The notes under the pieces are model-generated. The model saw only the letters and a program-made list of their open reading frames with translations. It was not told the DNA's origin and did not search any database. DNA of 64,000 bases, from positions 4,742,849-4,806,848 of the forward strand of contig CP019169.1 in NCBI GenBank assembly GCA_001953215.1. Reading direction: 5' to 3'. The stretch is from Betaproteobacteria bacterium GR16-43. GTDB lineage: Bacteria > Pseudomonadota > Gammaproteobacteria > Burkholderiales > Usitatibacteraceae. The stretch's first letter is position 1. Each line of letters opens with the position of its first letter. Of this stretch, positions 1 to 9,378 are shown piece after piece. The translations under genes and the position numbers were made by a program.

Positions 1-104
1 GCCAGGCCAACGTGCAGTTGCAGATCCACAAGGACGCGTTCGACCTCCTGCCCCAGGTCCTGCGCAAATTCCTGCTGAAGAAGATCCTCGATGCGAGAAG
101 TTGA
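1..104 (+). CDS. C-terminal end of an unidentified protein (partial)
   Basis: An open frame enters from the left edge and ends at TGA 102-104. The visible 33 residues are hydrophilic with a basic end (residues FLLKKILDARS before the stop). It overlaps the start of the following glycosyltransferase by 14 nt, so the two are probably translationally coupled in one operon. The fragment is too short for a family call. From the neighbours, a role in surface polysaccharide assembly is possible but only an inference. Confidence 0.55.
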   Translation, partial: QANVQLQIHKDAFDLLPQVLRKFLLKKILDARS

Positions 105-1926
105 CGTCAGCGTCGTCACGTACGAACCGGACCTGGCGCTCCTCCGGCAACTCTTCTCCAGTCTCGCCGAATCCGCGACCCCCGCGGTCGCGCTGAACGT
201 GCTCGTGCAGGACAACAGCCCGGATGCGGCCGCGGCCGCCCGCATCGAAGCCTTGCCCGAGCTGCAGGCCGGCCGCGCGTTCGCGCGCATCGACGTGCAG
301 CACTCCGGCACCAACCTCGGCTTCGGCCGCGGCCACAACGCCAACGCGTCGCGCGGCAACGCCGCGTTCCTCTTCGTGCTGAACCAGGACTGCGTCCTCG
401 AGCCCGGCGCGCTCGGCGCGCTGCTGGACAGCGTCGAGCGCGACGACGGCCACACCGCGGCCTGGGAAATGCGCCAGGTGCCCTACGAGCACCCGAAGGA
501 ATACGACCCCGTGGCCCTCGAGCCTCCGTGGGTGAGCGGCGCGGCGTCGCTGTTCCGGCGCGCCGCCTTCGACAGCGTGGGCGGGTTCGACCCGAACTTC
601 TTCATGTACGCGGAGGACGTCGATCTCTCCTGGCGGCTTCGCGCGCAAGGCTGGAAGCTGCGCTACGTGCCGCGCGCGGCGGTGATGCACCTCACGTACA
701 AGGGCGCGCACGAGGTGAAGCCGCTCCAGGTGTTCGGCGGCGTGTTCGGCAACCTGAGCATCCGGCTGCGCTTCGGCGGACTCGCGCGCGTAGTCCAGGG
801 CCTCGCGATGCTGTGCGCGGAAATCCTCGCGCCCAACAGCTTTCCCGGCCGCCGCTGGGGCCTCGTGAGGACGGGCTTCCGCTTCCTGGTCCACGCGCCG
901 CACTTCGCCTTCACGCGCGTGAAGCCGACCCGCACGTTCAAGCCCAAGTTCGTCGGCTGGGGTTTCGAGATGCAGCGCGACGGCGCCTTCCACGAGTTCC
1001 GCTCCGCGCGCGACCCCGCCGCGGCGCCGCACCCGAAGGTCTCGATCCTCATCCGCACCATGAACCGCCCCTCGCTGCTGCGCGAGGCGCTCACGTCCTG
1101 CGCGAACCAGACGTATTCGAACCTCGAGGTCATCGTCGTGGAGGATGGCGGCGGCCGCGAGGGCGAGGCGGTGGCCGCGGAATTCGCGAGCCGCCTCGAC
1201 GTGAAGTACCAGGCCACGGGACGCCGGCTCGGCCGCGCGGGCGCCGGCAACGTCGCGATGCGCTCGGCCACCGGCGAATGGATGAACTTCCTCGACGACG
1301 ACGACGTCTTCTTCGCCGACCACGTCGAGGTGCTCGTCGACACCGTGACGCGCGCGGGCCTCGAGGGCGCCTACGGCCTCGCCTGGGAGACGCACACCGA
1401 ATATCCGGGCGACGGCGGCGACGGCTACGACGAGCTGATGCACGTCACGCGCCACCGGCAGCCCTTCGACCGCCTCACGCTCTGGCACCACAACTACCTG
1501 CCGATTCAAGCGGTCCTGTTCCACCGGCGCCTCTTCGAGAAGTACGGCGGCTTCGCCGAGGACATGGACCAGCTCGAGGACTGGAACCTCTGGACCCGCT
1601 ACACGCTCGAGCACGAGTTCGCGTTGCTGCCGAAGACCACCTCGAAGTACCGCGTGCCCGCCGGCGCGCGCGCCGCCGCCGAGCGCCAGGCGCTGCTGGA
1701 CGAGGCGTACGCCGATGCACAGCTCCGGCAGGAAAGCCTGCGGGTCACGCTCTCGCCGCGCGACATCTCCAAGATGGCCGACACTTTCGTGCGCAGCCAG
1801 ACCGTCATGATGGTCACGCGGGGGGACCTGCGGCGCTTCGTCCGGGGCAACCGCGCGCTGTCGTGGGTGGCGCGATGGCGCCAGCCCGCCGCGCGATTCC
1901 TGCGCCGCCGCGGCATCCTGAGATAA
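91..1926 (+). CDS. Tandem-domain family 2 glycosyltransferase
   Basis: A 611-residue cytoplasmic protein with two GT2 (GT-A fold) modules. The first, about residues 5-230, resembles rhamnosyltransferases: VVTYEPD start, NQDC near residue 98 in the DxD position, then a GGFDPNFFMYAEDVDLSWR block. The second, about 315-560, opens with VSILIRTMNRPSLL and carries an acidic FLDDDDVFF metal site near 400. It probably transfers sugars from nucleotide-sugars to a glycan or lipid carrier in O-antigen or capsule assembly; donor and acceptor cannot be read. The ATG lies inside the end of the preceding frame and the stop is 8 nt before the methyltransferase start, so the genes look co-transcribed. Two fused GT2 modules suggest a bifunctional or alternating enzyme. 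Confidence 0.88.
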   Translation: MREVDVSVVTYEPDLALLRQLFSSLAESATPAVALNVLVQDNSPDAAAAARIEALPELQAGRAFARIDVQHSGTNLGFGRGHNANASRGNAAFLFVLNQDCVLEPGALGALLDSVERDDGHTAAWEMRQVPYEHPKEYDPVALEPPWVSGAASLFRRAAFDSVGGFDPNFFMYAEDVDLSWRLRAQGWKLRYVPRAAVMHLTYKGAHEVKPLQVFGGVFGNLSIRLRFGGLARVVQGLAMLCAEILAPNSFPGRRWGLVRTGFRFLVHAPHFAFTRVKPTRTFKPKFVGWGFEMQRDGAFHEFRSARDPAAAPHPKVSILIRTMNRPSLLREALTSCANQTYSNLEVIVVEDGGGREGEAVAAEFASRLDVKYQATGRRLGRAGAGNVAMRSATGEWMNFLDDDDVFFADHVEVLVDTVTRAGLEGAYGLAWETHTEYPGDGGDGYDELMHVTRHRQPFDRLTLWHHNYLPIQAVLFHRRLFEKYGGFAEDMDQLEDWNLWTRYTLEHEFALLPKTTSKYRVPAGARAAAERQALLDEAYADAQLRQESLRVTLSPRDISKMADTFVRSQTVMMVTRGDLRRFVRGNRALSWVARWRQPAARFLRRRGILR

Positions 1927-1934
1927 TTGCGCCC

Positions 1935-2981
1935 GTGAACGCCCCCGATTCCCCGGACCTGCCCTTCACGGGCGAGCGCTTCGTGCCCGGCACGAAGGGC
2001 GAGATCTGGGTCGAGCACTGGCACCGCTACCACTTCGCCGCCCGGTGGGCCGCCGGCAAGGCCGTGCTCGACGTGGCTTGCGGCGAGGGCTACGGCACGG
2101 CGCTGCTCTCGCGCGTGGCCGCGCGCGCCACGGGCGTGGACATCGCCTCCGAAGCGATCGCGCATGCGACGCGAACCTACGCCGGACTCGCCAACGCGAA
2201 TTTCTATCGCGCCTCGTGCACGAAGCTGCCGCTGCCCGATGCGAGCATCGACCTCGCCGTCTCGTTCGAGACCGTCGAGCACATCCACGAGCAGGAGGCC
2301 TTCCTCTCCGAGCTGGCGCGCGTGCTGAAACCCGGCGGCGTCCTGGTGATGTCCTGCCCCAACAAGCTCGAATACTCCGACAAGCGCGACTACGTGAACG
2401 AGTTCCACGTGAAGGAGCTCTATCGCGCCGAGCTGGCCCAACTGGTCGGCGCCCACTTCCCCCACGTGGCCTGGTATGGGCAGCGCCCTTCGTTCTTCTC
2501 GGTGATCGCGCCCGAGACGGTGGCCGGGGCCGCCGCACAGGTGGTCGAAGTCGACGAGGCGCATCCGGATGAAGCTTCGGAGGCGATCTCCAACCCGCTC
2601 TACTTCCTGGTCGTGGCGAGCCGCGAGGCCGCGTCACTCGCCGCGATGGCGCCCGCGGTCTCCGTGCTCTCGGATCGCGGCGACTGGGTGCATCGCGACT
2701 ACGAGAAGGTCATGCGCATGCTCGAGTCCTCCGTGAAGCACGGCACGGACCTCGCCGAGCAGCTGCGCGACCGCGAGCATTCGATCATGGCGTTCCAGAA
2801 GGATGCGAGCACGGTGCGCGTCGAGCTCACCCAGCGCCTGGTCGAGATGGCCGACCTGCACCGCGAGTGTTCGCTGAAGGATGCGGCGCTGAAGTCCAAG
2901 GACCTCGAGCTGCTTCGCCGGCGCAGCCTCGGCTGGTGGCTCAAGCTGCCGCTGATCCGCCTGCGCGACCTCTTCCGCTAG
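1935..2981 (+). CDS. SAM-dependent methyltransferase with C-terminal coiled coil
   Basis: A 348-residue class I methyltransferase of the Methyltransf_11 type. The SAM-binding motif I (VLDVACGEGYG) is at about residues 44-54, followed by an acidic ribose-binding turn (GVDIAS) and a post-motif block (LARVLKPGGVLVMSCPN). After the catalytic domain a charged heptad-rich stretch (about 235-330) predicts a coiled coil, then a short basic amphipathic end. GTG at 1935 is chosen because it sits 8 nt after the glycosyltransferase stop and starts just before the fold; upstream in-frame sequence lies wholly inside that gene. Context suggests methylation of a sugar or lipid in the same glycan pathway, which is inference. 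Its stop overlaps that of the opposite gene. Confidence 0.85.
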   Translation: MNAPDSPDLPFTGERFVPGTKGEIWVEHWHRYHFAARWAAGKAVLDVACGEGYGTALLSRVAARATGVDIASEAIAHATRTYAGLANANFYRASCTKLPLPDASIDLAVSFETVEHIHEQEAFLSELARVLKPGGVLVMSCPNKLEYSDKRDYVNEFHVKELYRAELAQLVGAHFPHVAWYGQRPSFFSVIAPETVAGAAAQVVEVDEAHPDEASEAISNPLYFLVVASREAASLAAMAPAVSVLSDRGDWVHRDYEKVMRMLESSVKHGTDLAEQLRDREHSIMAFQKDASTVRVELTQRLVEMADLHRECSLKDAALKSKDLELLRRRSLGWWLKLPLIRLRDLFR

Positions 2982-4618
2982 CGCGGCGGAATCCCGAAGA
3001 CCTTGGCTCTCGGGGGTTCCGCGTGGGTGAAGGGCTGCCCCGCGGCAAACGTCGCGGCATCGGCGGAGAGCGCGGTACACGCTTCGCGCCGGCCTTTTTC
3101 GCACGCACGATAGAGTTCGATGCTGTGTTCGTAGATGGCGGCCGAGTCGTTGCCGTACCGGGCCGCGCAGGCTCGCTGGTCCCCGCCCGCGCAGCGCGCG
3201 TCGATGGCGGCCTTGAAGGCGTCGCGGGCCTGTGGGTCGAAGAGGCAGGCTTCCTTCACGCCCCCGGCACACGCCCTGTGCCAGAGCGGATAGGCCCCGG
3301 TGTAGTCGCCCCAGCCGTGGATGGCATGGGCGAGCGCGTAGCAATCCTGGGCGTTGCCCGCGTCGCAGGTCCGCGTGAGCGCCATCCTGTTCTGGCGGTC
3401 GGCTTCGTCGATGGCGAGCAGGCGCTTCTCGAGCGCCTCGCGGCTTTCGCTCTGTCGCGTCGCGCTCCCCTCCCTCGCCGCCAGCCGCTCGCCGCCCTCG
3501 GTCGTGATCTCGCTGAGGCCGTAGCGGGTGAACCTTTGCACGCTCCGCAGCAGGTGGCGCGAAATCGGCGTCGCCATTTCGGGCTCGTAGTGGAACCGCA
3601 CGTCGTCGGCCCGAACGTACAGGTCCTCGAGGCCGTCGCCCGCGTACGACATGCACCGATTGCCCTTCGGCCCGAAGAGCTGGAGGTTGGCCGGGTAGCC
3701 CGCCTTCGGATCGGCATGCGCGACGAGGCAGGCCTTCAGGTGGCGCGCGGGGTCGTAGTCCCAATACGCCGCCTGCGTGCAGGTCTTGATGCCATCGTCC
3801 TCGTCGGGGTACGCGTGCTTCGCGAGCCCGCGTTCATCGGCGGCGAAGACGTCGACGCCATCGAGCATCGGCCGCGTGGGGCGTGCGCAGACGAGGTAGG
3901 CGGGGCTGCGGCCCGTCGCGTCCCGGACCGCGGGCCAGAGCTGGAACGCGTGGTGGCCGAGCGATCCCGAAGCGACGTTCGCCTCGAGGCAGCGCGTGCC
4001 GCCGGGACCGAGGGCGGCCAGCGATTCGGGCACGCCCACGCCGGGATTCGATTGGGCGAACTTGCCCAGGCATTCGACCACCTTCTGCATCGCGGCCTGC
4101 GTCTCGTCCCGGGTGAGGCGCAGCTCTTCGCTCGCCTCGGTGCTCGGCGGACGCCAGCTGCGCCGATCCCAGCCGCGGTTGATGCCGCGCGCGATGACCA
4201 GCTTCGTGTTGGCGAACGTGCCCGGCACGCGCACGAAGACCTGCATCTTCTCGCCGGCCACCATGTACTTCGCGTAGTCGCCGCCTTCGGCGACCGGAAG
4301 CCAGTAGCGCAGGCCCAGCTCTTCGAACTCGAATTCGCGCACGTACCGCTCGATGCGTTGCTCCGGAATCGCCGCCGCCTTCGCCCAGGCCTTCAGGGCC
4401 TCCACGGTCTTTGCCGAGAGCGGCCGCACGCCGCCGGTGTACGTCACCTTCGCCGCGTAGCCCTTGTCCAAGCCTTCCGTGGTGGCCGCGGCCTTCGCGT
4501 CGCCGGGGAGCCTGGAGACGATCGCCAGGGCTGAATCCGGATACACGCGTTCGTACTGGAAGTCCTGCGCGAAGCCCAGCGCAGGCGCGACAACCAGGAT
4601 CGCGAGGAGGATCCGCAT
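2978..4618 (-). CDS. Exported cysteine-rich protein with Sel1-like repeats
   Basis: A 546-residue protein starting with a clear signal peptide (MRILLAILVVAPALGFAQ, cut after the Ala). The middle half has no family I recognise. The C-terminal quarter has paired cysteines spaced as in Sel1-like helical repeats (CDAGNAQDCYALAHAI, then RACAGGVKEACLF and CAGGDQRACAARY), so a disulfide-stabilised periplasmic binding scaffold is likely. The ATG is 7 nt downstream of a TATAAT on this strand, in a 21-bp spacer shared with divergent dapC. It converges on and overlaps the methyltransferase stop. Function unknown. Confidence 0.75.
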   Translation of the reverse strand: MRILLAILVVAPALGFAQDFQYERVYPDSALAIVSRLPGDAKAAATTEGLDKGYAAKVTYTGGVRPLSAKTVEALKAWAKAAAIPEQRIERYVREFEFEELGLRYWLPVAEGGDYAKYMVAGEKMQVFVRVPGTFANTKLVIARGINRGWDRRSWRPPSTEASEELRLTRDETQAAMQKVVECLGKFAQSNPGVGVPESLAALGPGGTRCLEANVASGSLGHHAFQLWPAVRDATGRSPAYLVCARPTRPMLDGVDVFAADERGLAKHAYPDEDDGIKTCTQAAYWDYDPARHLKACLVAHADPKAGYPANLQLFGPKGNRCMSYAGDGLEDLYVRADDVRFHYEPEMATPISRHLLRSVQRFTRYGLSEITTEGGERLAAREGSATRQSESREALEKRLLAIDEADRQNRMALTRTCDAGNAQDCYALAHAIHGWGDYTGAYPLWHRACAGGVKEACLFDPQARDAFKAAIDARCAGGDQRACAARYGNDSAAIYEHSIELYRACEKGRREACTALSADAATFAAGQPFTHAEPPRAKVFGIPPR

Positions 4619-4624
4619 CGGCGG

Positions 4625-4632
4625 ATTATAAT
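4625..4632. promoter_or_regulatory. Symmetric -10 element between divergent genes
   Basis: The palindrome ATTATAAT provides TATAAT on both strands (plus 4627-4632, minus 4630-4625). With normal -10 to +1 spacing, transcripts would begin at 4639-4640 and 4618-4619, exactly at the ATG of dapC and of the exported protein. Both mRNAs could therefore be leaderless. No good -35 box is visible on either strand. The same octamer recurs at 51401-51408 with the same geometry. Confidence 0.45.
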
Positions 4633-4639
4633 TCCCTCG

Positions 4640-5836
4640 ATGAATCCCCGCCTCGCGCTGCTCAAGCCCTACCCCTTCGAAAGAATCCGCACGAACCTCG
4701 CGGGACTCGTCCCGCCGAAGGATGTTCCGCTCATCAACCTGTCGATCGGCGAGCCGCAGCACCCGACGCCCGCGCTGCTGAAGGACGCGGTGACGAAGAA
4801 CCTCGGCGGCCTCGCGCGCTACCCGCAGTCGAAGGGCTTGCCCGAGCTGCGCGAAGCGATGGCCACCTGGATTGCGAAGCGCTACGGCCTGGGCACGCTC
4901 GACCCCGAAACGCAGGTGATCCCGGTGACCGGCAGCCGCGAGGCGATCTTCTCGATCGCGCAGGCGGTGCTCGATCCCGCCGAGAAGGACGCGCTCGTCG
5001 TCTGCCCCAACCCGTTCTATCAAATCTACGAAGGCGCCACGCTGCTCGGCGGGGCGACGCCGTACTTCGTGAATTCGCTCGCCGATCGCGCGCACGCGCC
5101 CGACTGGGCCTCGATTCCCGAGGACGTGTGGAAGCGCACGCGCCTCGTCTTCGCGTGCTCGCCCAACAACCCGAACGGCCGCGTGATGGCGTTCGAGGAA
5201 TGGAAGCGGCTCTTCGAGCTCTCGGACCGCCACGGCTTCGTGATCGTCTCGGACGAGTGCTACAGCGAGATCTACTTCGACGAAGCGAAGCCGCCGCTGG
5301 GCGCGCTCGCCGCGGCGAAGCAACTCGACCGCGCGGGCTATCCGCGCCTCATCGTGATGGGTTCGCTGTCCAAGCGTTCGAACGCACCGGGCCTGCGCTC
5401 GGGCTTCGCCGCGGGCGACGCCGCCGTGCTGAAGGACTTCGTGCTCTACCGCACCTACCACGGCACCGCGATGTCGAACACGGTGCAGTCGGCCTCGATC
5501 GCGGCCTGGAACGACGAGGCCCACGTGGTCGAGAACCGCCGGCTCTATCGCGAGAAGTTCGCCGCGTTCCACAAGCTCGTGAACCCGGTGCTGCCGCTCG
5601 AGATGCCCGACGCCGCCTTCTATTTCTGGGCGAACGTCCGGGGCGACGACGAGGCGTTCGCGCGCGACCTCTTCACCGCCGCGCACATCATGGTGCTGCC
5701 GGGCAGCTACCTGTCGCGCGACGCGCACGGCGCGAACCCGGGCCGTGGCTTCGTGCGCGTGGCGCTCGTTTCCACGGTGGAAGACGCCGTCGAAGCCGGC
5801 ACGCGCATCGCGAAATTCGCCGGGTCGCGCGGATGA
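4640..5836 (+). CDS. dapC: N-succinyldiaminopimelate aminotransferase
   Basis: A 398-residue PLP aminotransferase of fold type I. It converts N-succinyl-2-amino-6-ketopimelate and glutamate to succinyl-diaminopimelate in lysine and peptidoglycan synthesis. The N-terminal [12 protein letters not shown] substrate loop, the [12 protein letters not shown] stretch, ACSPNNPNG, and the PLP lysine in [11 protein letters not shown] (about K245) match DapC. Length and the following dapD and dapE support the name. The ATG falls at the predicted transcription start, and no Shine-Dalgarno is possible if the mRNA is leaderless. The stop overlaps the next start as ATGA, showing translational coupling. Confidence 0.93.
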   Translation: MNPRLALLKPYPFERIRTNLAGLVPPKDVPLINLSIGEPQHPTPALLKDAVTKNLGGLARYPQSKGLPELREAMATWIAKRYGLGTLDPETQVIPVTGSREAIFSIAQAVLDPAEKDALVVCPNPFYQIYEGATLLGGATPYFVNSLADRAHAPDWASIPEDVWKRTRLVFACSPNNPNGRVMAFEEWKRLFELSDRHGFVIVSDECYSEIYFDEAKPPLGALAAAKQLDRAGYPRLIVMGSLSKRSNAPGLRSGFAAGDAAVLKDFVLYRTYHGTAMSNTVQSASIAAWNDEAHVVENRRLYREKFAAFHKLVNPVLPLEMPDAAFYFWANVRGDDEAFARDLFTAAHIMVLPGSYLSRDAHGANPGRGFVRVALVSTVEDAVEAGTRIAKFAGSRG

Positions 5837-6438
5837 AGGAAGCGTTCTTCGCGCTCGTGGACCAGTTGCCGTCGGCCGATGCCGCGCAACGCAAGGCCCT
5901 CGAAGCCTCGATCTGGGAGCAGTTCGGCGTCGAGCGCGCGGTGATGGCGCTCGACATGAGCCACTTCTCCCTCTCGGTGCGGCGCGACGGCATCCTGAGC
6001 TACCTCGGCCTCATCCGCCGCATGCAGGCCATCACCGCGCCGATCATCGAACGGTGCAAGGGCACGGTGGTGGAATTCCACGCGGACAACGTGATGGCCG
6101 TCTTCCCCGACGTCGCCGATGCCGTCGAGGCTTCCCTCGCGATCAACACCGCCTGCGATGCGCAGCCCGGCCCCAACGGCGCGCCGCTGATCGAGGTGGG
6201 CATCGGCATCGACCATGGCCGCTTCCTCTTCGTGGGCGGATGCCATTGCTACGGCGACGCCGTGAACACCGCCTTCAAGCTGGGCGAGGACCTCGCGCGG
6301 CCCGGCGAGATCCTGCTCTCCGAAGGGGCGACCAGGCGCCTCGCGACCAGCTTTCCCCATGGCCTCGAGGAGCAGCGCTTCTCGCTCTCCGGGCTCGACC
6401 TCGTCACCTACAACATCCAGCACCGGAACCCGAAATGA
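5833..6438 (+). CDS. Class III adenylate/guanylate cyclase-like domain protein
   Basis: A 201-residue soluble protein that is essentially one class III nucleotide cyclase domain. Expected positions are visible: a first metal Asp in LDMSHFS (about D41), a second in [10 protein letters not shown] (about D85), and the adenine-side Asp in CYGDAVN (about D142) with Asn 145. The transition-state Arg of the usual N-x3-R is replaced by Lys (K149), so activity is uncertain. It could make cAMP or cGMP, or act as a regulatory pseudo-cyclase. It is coupled on both sides by ATGA overlaps to dapC and dapD, an unexpected place for such a gene. Confidence 0.8.
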   Translation: MKEAFFALVDQLPSADAAQRKALEASIWEQFGVERAVMALDMSHFSLSVRRDGILSYLGLIRRMQAITAPIIERCKGTVVEFHADNVMAVFPDVADAVEASLAINTACDAQPGPNGAPLIEVGIGIDHGRFLFVGGCHCYGDAVNTAFKLGEDLARPGEILLSEGATRRLATSFPHGLEEQRFSLSGLDLVTYNIQHRNPK

Positions 6439-7256
6439 CCGACCTGCAACAGACCATCGACGGCGCGTGGGACCAGCGCGCCGAAATCACCCCCGCCAAC
6501 GCACCCCAGGACGTCCGCAAGGCCGTGGAGGCCGTGATCGCGAAGCTCGACCGCGGCGAGCTGCGCGTGGCCGAGAAGCAGGGTTCCGAGTGGGTCACGC
6601 ACCAATGGCTGAAGAAGGCCGTGCTGCTCTCCTTCCGCCTGCGCGACAACGCGATCCTCCAGGGCGGCGAAACGCTGTACTTCGACAAGGTCGATTCCAA
6701 GTTCGCCCGCTTCACGCAGGCCGACTTCGTCGCCGGCGGCTATCGCGTGGTGCCGCCCGCGGCGGTGCGCCACGGCGCCTTCATCGCGAAGAACGCGGTG
6801 CTGATGCCGTCGTACGTGAACATCGGCGCCTACGTGGGCGAGGGCACGATGGTGGACACCTGGGCCACCGTGGGTTCCTGCGCGCAGATCGGCAAGGGCG
6901 TGCACCTGTCGGGCGGCGTGGGCATCGGCGGCGTGCTGGAACCGCTGCAGGCCAACCCCACGATCATCGAGGACAACTGCTTCATCGGCGCGCGCAGCGA
7001 AGTGGTCGAAGGCGTGATCGTGGGCGAGGGCTCGGTGATCTCGATGGGCGTCTACATCGGCCAGAGCACGAAGATCTACGATCGCGCCACGGGCCAGGTC
7101 AGCTACGGCAAAATCCCCCCCTACAGCGTGGTGGTCTCCGGCAACCTGCCCGGCCCCGAAGGGCGGTATAGTTTGTACTGCGCCGTGATCGTGAAGCAGG
7201 TCACCGCGCAGACCCGCGCCAAGACGGCCATCAACGAGCTGTTACGGGGCGACTGA
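6435..7256 (+). CDS. dapD: Tetrahydrodipicolinate N-succinyltransferase
   Basis: A 273-residue enzyme that succinylates tetrahydrodipicolinate using succinyl-CoA, the step before DapC. An N-terminal helical domain (about 1-100) precedes a left-handed beta helix of imperfect hexapeptides ([17 protein letters not shown], then [18 protein letters not shown]). The [17 protein letters not shown] end is characteristic of DapD. The ATG overlaps the previous stop. Length matches the family (about 274). Confidence 0.96.
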   Translation: MTDLQQTIDGAWDQRAEITPANAPQDVRKAVEAVIAKLDRGELRVAEKQGSEWVTHQWLKKAVLLSFRLRDNAILQGGETLYFDKVDSKFARFTQADFVAGGYRVVPPAAVRHGAFIAKNAVLMPSYVNIGAYVGEGTMVDTWATVGSCAQIGKGVHLSGGVGIGGVLEPLQANPTIIEDNCFIGARSEVVEGVIVGEGSVISMGVYIGQSTKIYDRATGQVSYGKIPPYSVVVSGNLPGPEGRYSLYCAVIVKQVTAQTRAKTAINELLRGD

Positions 7257-7280
7257 GGAGTTTTTTCAGGGAGAAGCGCG

Positions 7281-8441
7281 ATGTTCATGGAGAAGCTGCT
7301 GCAGTTGATGGCCGAGAAGAAAGCCTCGGACATCTTCGTTTCTGCGGGCTCCCCGCTCAGCATCAAGATCAACGGCACGATCATGCCGGTCAACCCCGCC
7401 GTCATGGATGGGGAGCAGGCGAAGAAGATCGCCTACGAGATGCTCACGCCGCGCCAGATCGAGACCTTCGAGAAGGACCGCGAGCTCAACTTCGCGAAGC
7501 CCATGCCCGGCATCGGCAACTTCCGCGTCAACATGTTCTGGCAGAAGGGCGCCGTCTCCGTCGTGATCCGCTTCGTGACGGGCGACATCCCGACGATGCA
7601 GAGCTTGAGCCTGCCGCCCGTGCTCTCCTCGCTCGTGATGGAGAAGCGCGGCCTGATCCTCGTGGTCGGCGCCACCGGTTCCGGCAAGTCCACCACGCTC
7701 GCCTCGATGCTGGACTTCCGCAACGCGCAGGGCCCGGGGCACATCCTCACGATCGAGGACCCGATCGAATACGTCTTCACGCCGAAGAAGGCCATCTTCA
7801 ACCAGCGTGAAGTCGGCAACGACACGCTCGCCTTCCACGAAGCGCTGCGCAACGCGATGCGCCAGGCGCCGGACATCATCCTCATCGGCGAGATCCGCGA
7901 CCAGGAGACGATGCGCATGGCGCTCACCTACGCGCTCTCCGGCCACTTGTGCCTGTCCACGCTGCACGCCAACAACGCCTACCAGGCCATGAACCGCGTG
8001 ATCAGCTTCTTCCCGCTCGAAGTGCGCCCGATGCTGCTGCAGGACCTGGCCGTGTCGCTGAAGGCGATCATCTCGCAGCGCCTGGTGAAGACGATCGACG
8101 GCGGCCGCACCCCGGCGGTGGAAGTGCTGCTCAACACGCGCAACATGCAGGAGCAGATCGAGAAGGGCGAAGTGGGCGAGGTGAAGGAGGCGATGGAGAA
8201 ATCGATGTCGCCCGGCTCGCAGACCTTCGAGCAGGATCTCTTCCGCCTCGTGCGCACCGGCAAGATCTCCACCGAGGAGGCGCTCGCCAACGCGGACTCC
8301 GCGACCAACCTGGGCCTGCTGCTCGGCAACTCCGGGATCATGCCGATGATGAGCGAGAAGGCGAAGCAGCCCTCGCAGACGTCCGCCGGTGGCTTCGGCG
8401 GATTCAAGATCTCGGAAGAGACCGAAGAGAAGTTCGGCTGA
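7281..8441 (+). CDS. pilU: Type IV pilus retraction ATPase PilU-like
   Basis: A 386-residue hexameric ATPase of the PilT/PilU family that powers pilus retraction at the inner membrane. Visible are an N-terminal PAS-like half, a Walker A GATGSGKST near residue 130, the aspartate/Walker B region (PDIILIGEIRD), and the His box (LCLSTLHANNAYQA). The MSPGSQTFEQDLFRLV tail and the VISFFPLEV wording favour PilU over PilT. A strong ribosome site (AGGGAG) precedes ATG 7281; a second ATG at 7287 is possible. The pilus structural genes are not in the window, except for the pilin-like domain of the next gene. Confidence 0.9.
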   Translation: MFMEKLLQLMAEKKASDIFVSAGSPLSIKINGTIMPVNPAVMDGEQAKKIAYEMLTPRQIETFEKDRELNFAKPMPGIGNFRVNMFWQKGAVSVVIRFVTGDIPTMQSLSLPPVLSSLVMEKRGLILVVGATGSGKSTTLASMLDFRNAQGPGHILTIEDPIEYVFTPKKAIFNQREVGNDTLAFHEALRNAMRQAPDIILIGEIRDQETMRMALTYALSGHLCLSTLHANNAYQAMNRVISFFPLEVRPMLLQDLAVSLKAIISQRLVKTIDGGRTPAVEVLLNTRNMQEQIEKGEVGEVKEAMEKSMSPGSQTFEQDLFRLVRTGKISTEEALANADSATNLGLLLGNSGIMPMMSEKAKQPSQTSAGGFGGFKISEETEEKFG

Positions 8442-8448
8442 CGCCGCC

Positions 8449-9378
8449 TTGAGCACCGCATCGCCCTGGGAACCCCCGAAGGCGCGTCTCGCAGGCGACG
8501 ACGCGGAAGATCCGCTGCACGCCGGGTTCTGGCGCCGCTTCTCGGCGTACTGGGTCGACGCGCTGCTCATGTACATCATCTCCTTCACGGTCACCTTCGG
8601 CATGATCGCGATGAATCCCGGGCTCGACCGGGTGGCCACAGTGTTCAGCATCGTCCTGGCCTGGCTCTACTCCGCGCTGATGGTCAGCAGCGGCACCCAG
8701 GCCACGCTCGGGATGATGGCCTTCGGCATCAAGGTGACCGACCTCGAGGGAGGGCGCATCACCTTCCTGCGCGCCACCGGCCGCCACTTCGCGACCTGGA
8801 TTTCCGCGATCCTGCTGCTGGGCGGTTTCCTGATGGCCGCCTTCACCGCGCGCAAGCAGGCGCTGCACGACATGATCGCGAGCACCCTCGTCGTCCGCAA
8901 GGACGCGACGCCGGAAGAGGCCGCGTCCGGCAGCGGCACCATGAAGCTCACCTGGGGCGTGTGGGTGATGATCCTGCTGCTGGGCCCGATGCCGATGTTC
9001 GCCGGCATCGTCGCCGCGATCTCGATTCCGGCCTACCAGGACTTCACCGTGCGCGCCCACCTGGTGGAGTCGGTCGCCGAGGCGAATGCCGCGAAGTCCG
9101 CGGTGGTCGCCTACTACGGGGTGAACAGCAAGTTGCCCACCACGCTCGACGACACCACGTTCCGCAAGAGCGTGTCGCCCTATGCCGGGGTGGTGACCGC
9201 CGTGCTCGAAGGGCCGACCATCGAGATCCGCGTCACGCCGGCCAGCGACCAGAACATCCTCAAGGGCGGCTCCGTCGTGATGCGCTCGCCCAACGCCGCG
9301 CCGCGCTTCGATTGGACCTGCCGCGGCGACGGCATCGCCGATCGCTACCTGCCCTTCTCCTGCCGCGAGCCGAAATGA
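8449..9378 (+). CDS. RDD membrane domain fused to a pilin-like domain
   Basis: A 309-residue protein. The N-terminal part (about 20-155) is an RDD domain: FWRRFSAYWVDALLM, further membrane helices, and the GMMAFGIKVTDLEGGRI block. After a linker, a new hydrophobic segment (VWVMILLLGPMPMFAGIVAA) leads into ISIPAYQDFTVRAHLVESV, the signature of a type IV pilin helix, followed by a pilin-like globular domain ending in a Cys pair (WTCRGDG...FSCREPK). Start TTG 8449 is the first plausible codon after pilU and lies just before the RDD domain; longer starts would overlap pilU. It may anchor a pilin fold permanently in the membrane. Its link to pilU is by position. Confidence 0.78.
   Translation: MSTASPWEPPKARLAGDDAEDPLHAGFWRRFSAYWVDALLMYIISFTVTFGMIAMNPGLDRVATVFSIVLAWLYSALMVSSGTQATLGMMAFGIKVTDLEGGRITFLRATGRHFATWISAILLLGGFLMAAFTARKQALHDMIASTLVVRKDATPEEAASGSGTMKLTWGVWVMILLLGPMPMFAGIVAAISIPAYQDFTVRAHLVESVAEANAAKSAVVAYYGVNSKLPTTLDDTTFRKSVSPYAGVVTAVLEGPTIEIRVTPASDQNILKGGSVVMRSPNAAPRFDWTCRGDGIADRYLPFSCREPK

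Noticed and set aside
2867..4534. A 555-codon plus-strand frame over the exported Sel1-like gene
   Set aside because: No ribosome site, Arg/Ala/Val-rich shadow composition. The minus-strand frame has a signal peptide and regular Cys spacing.
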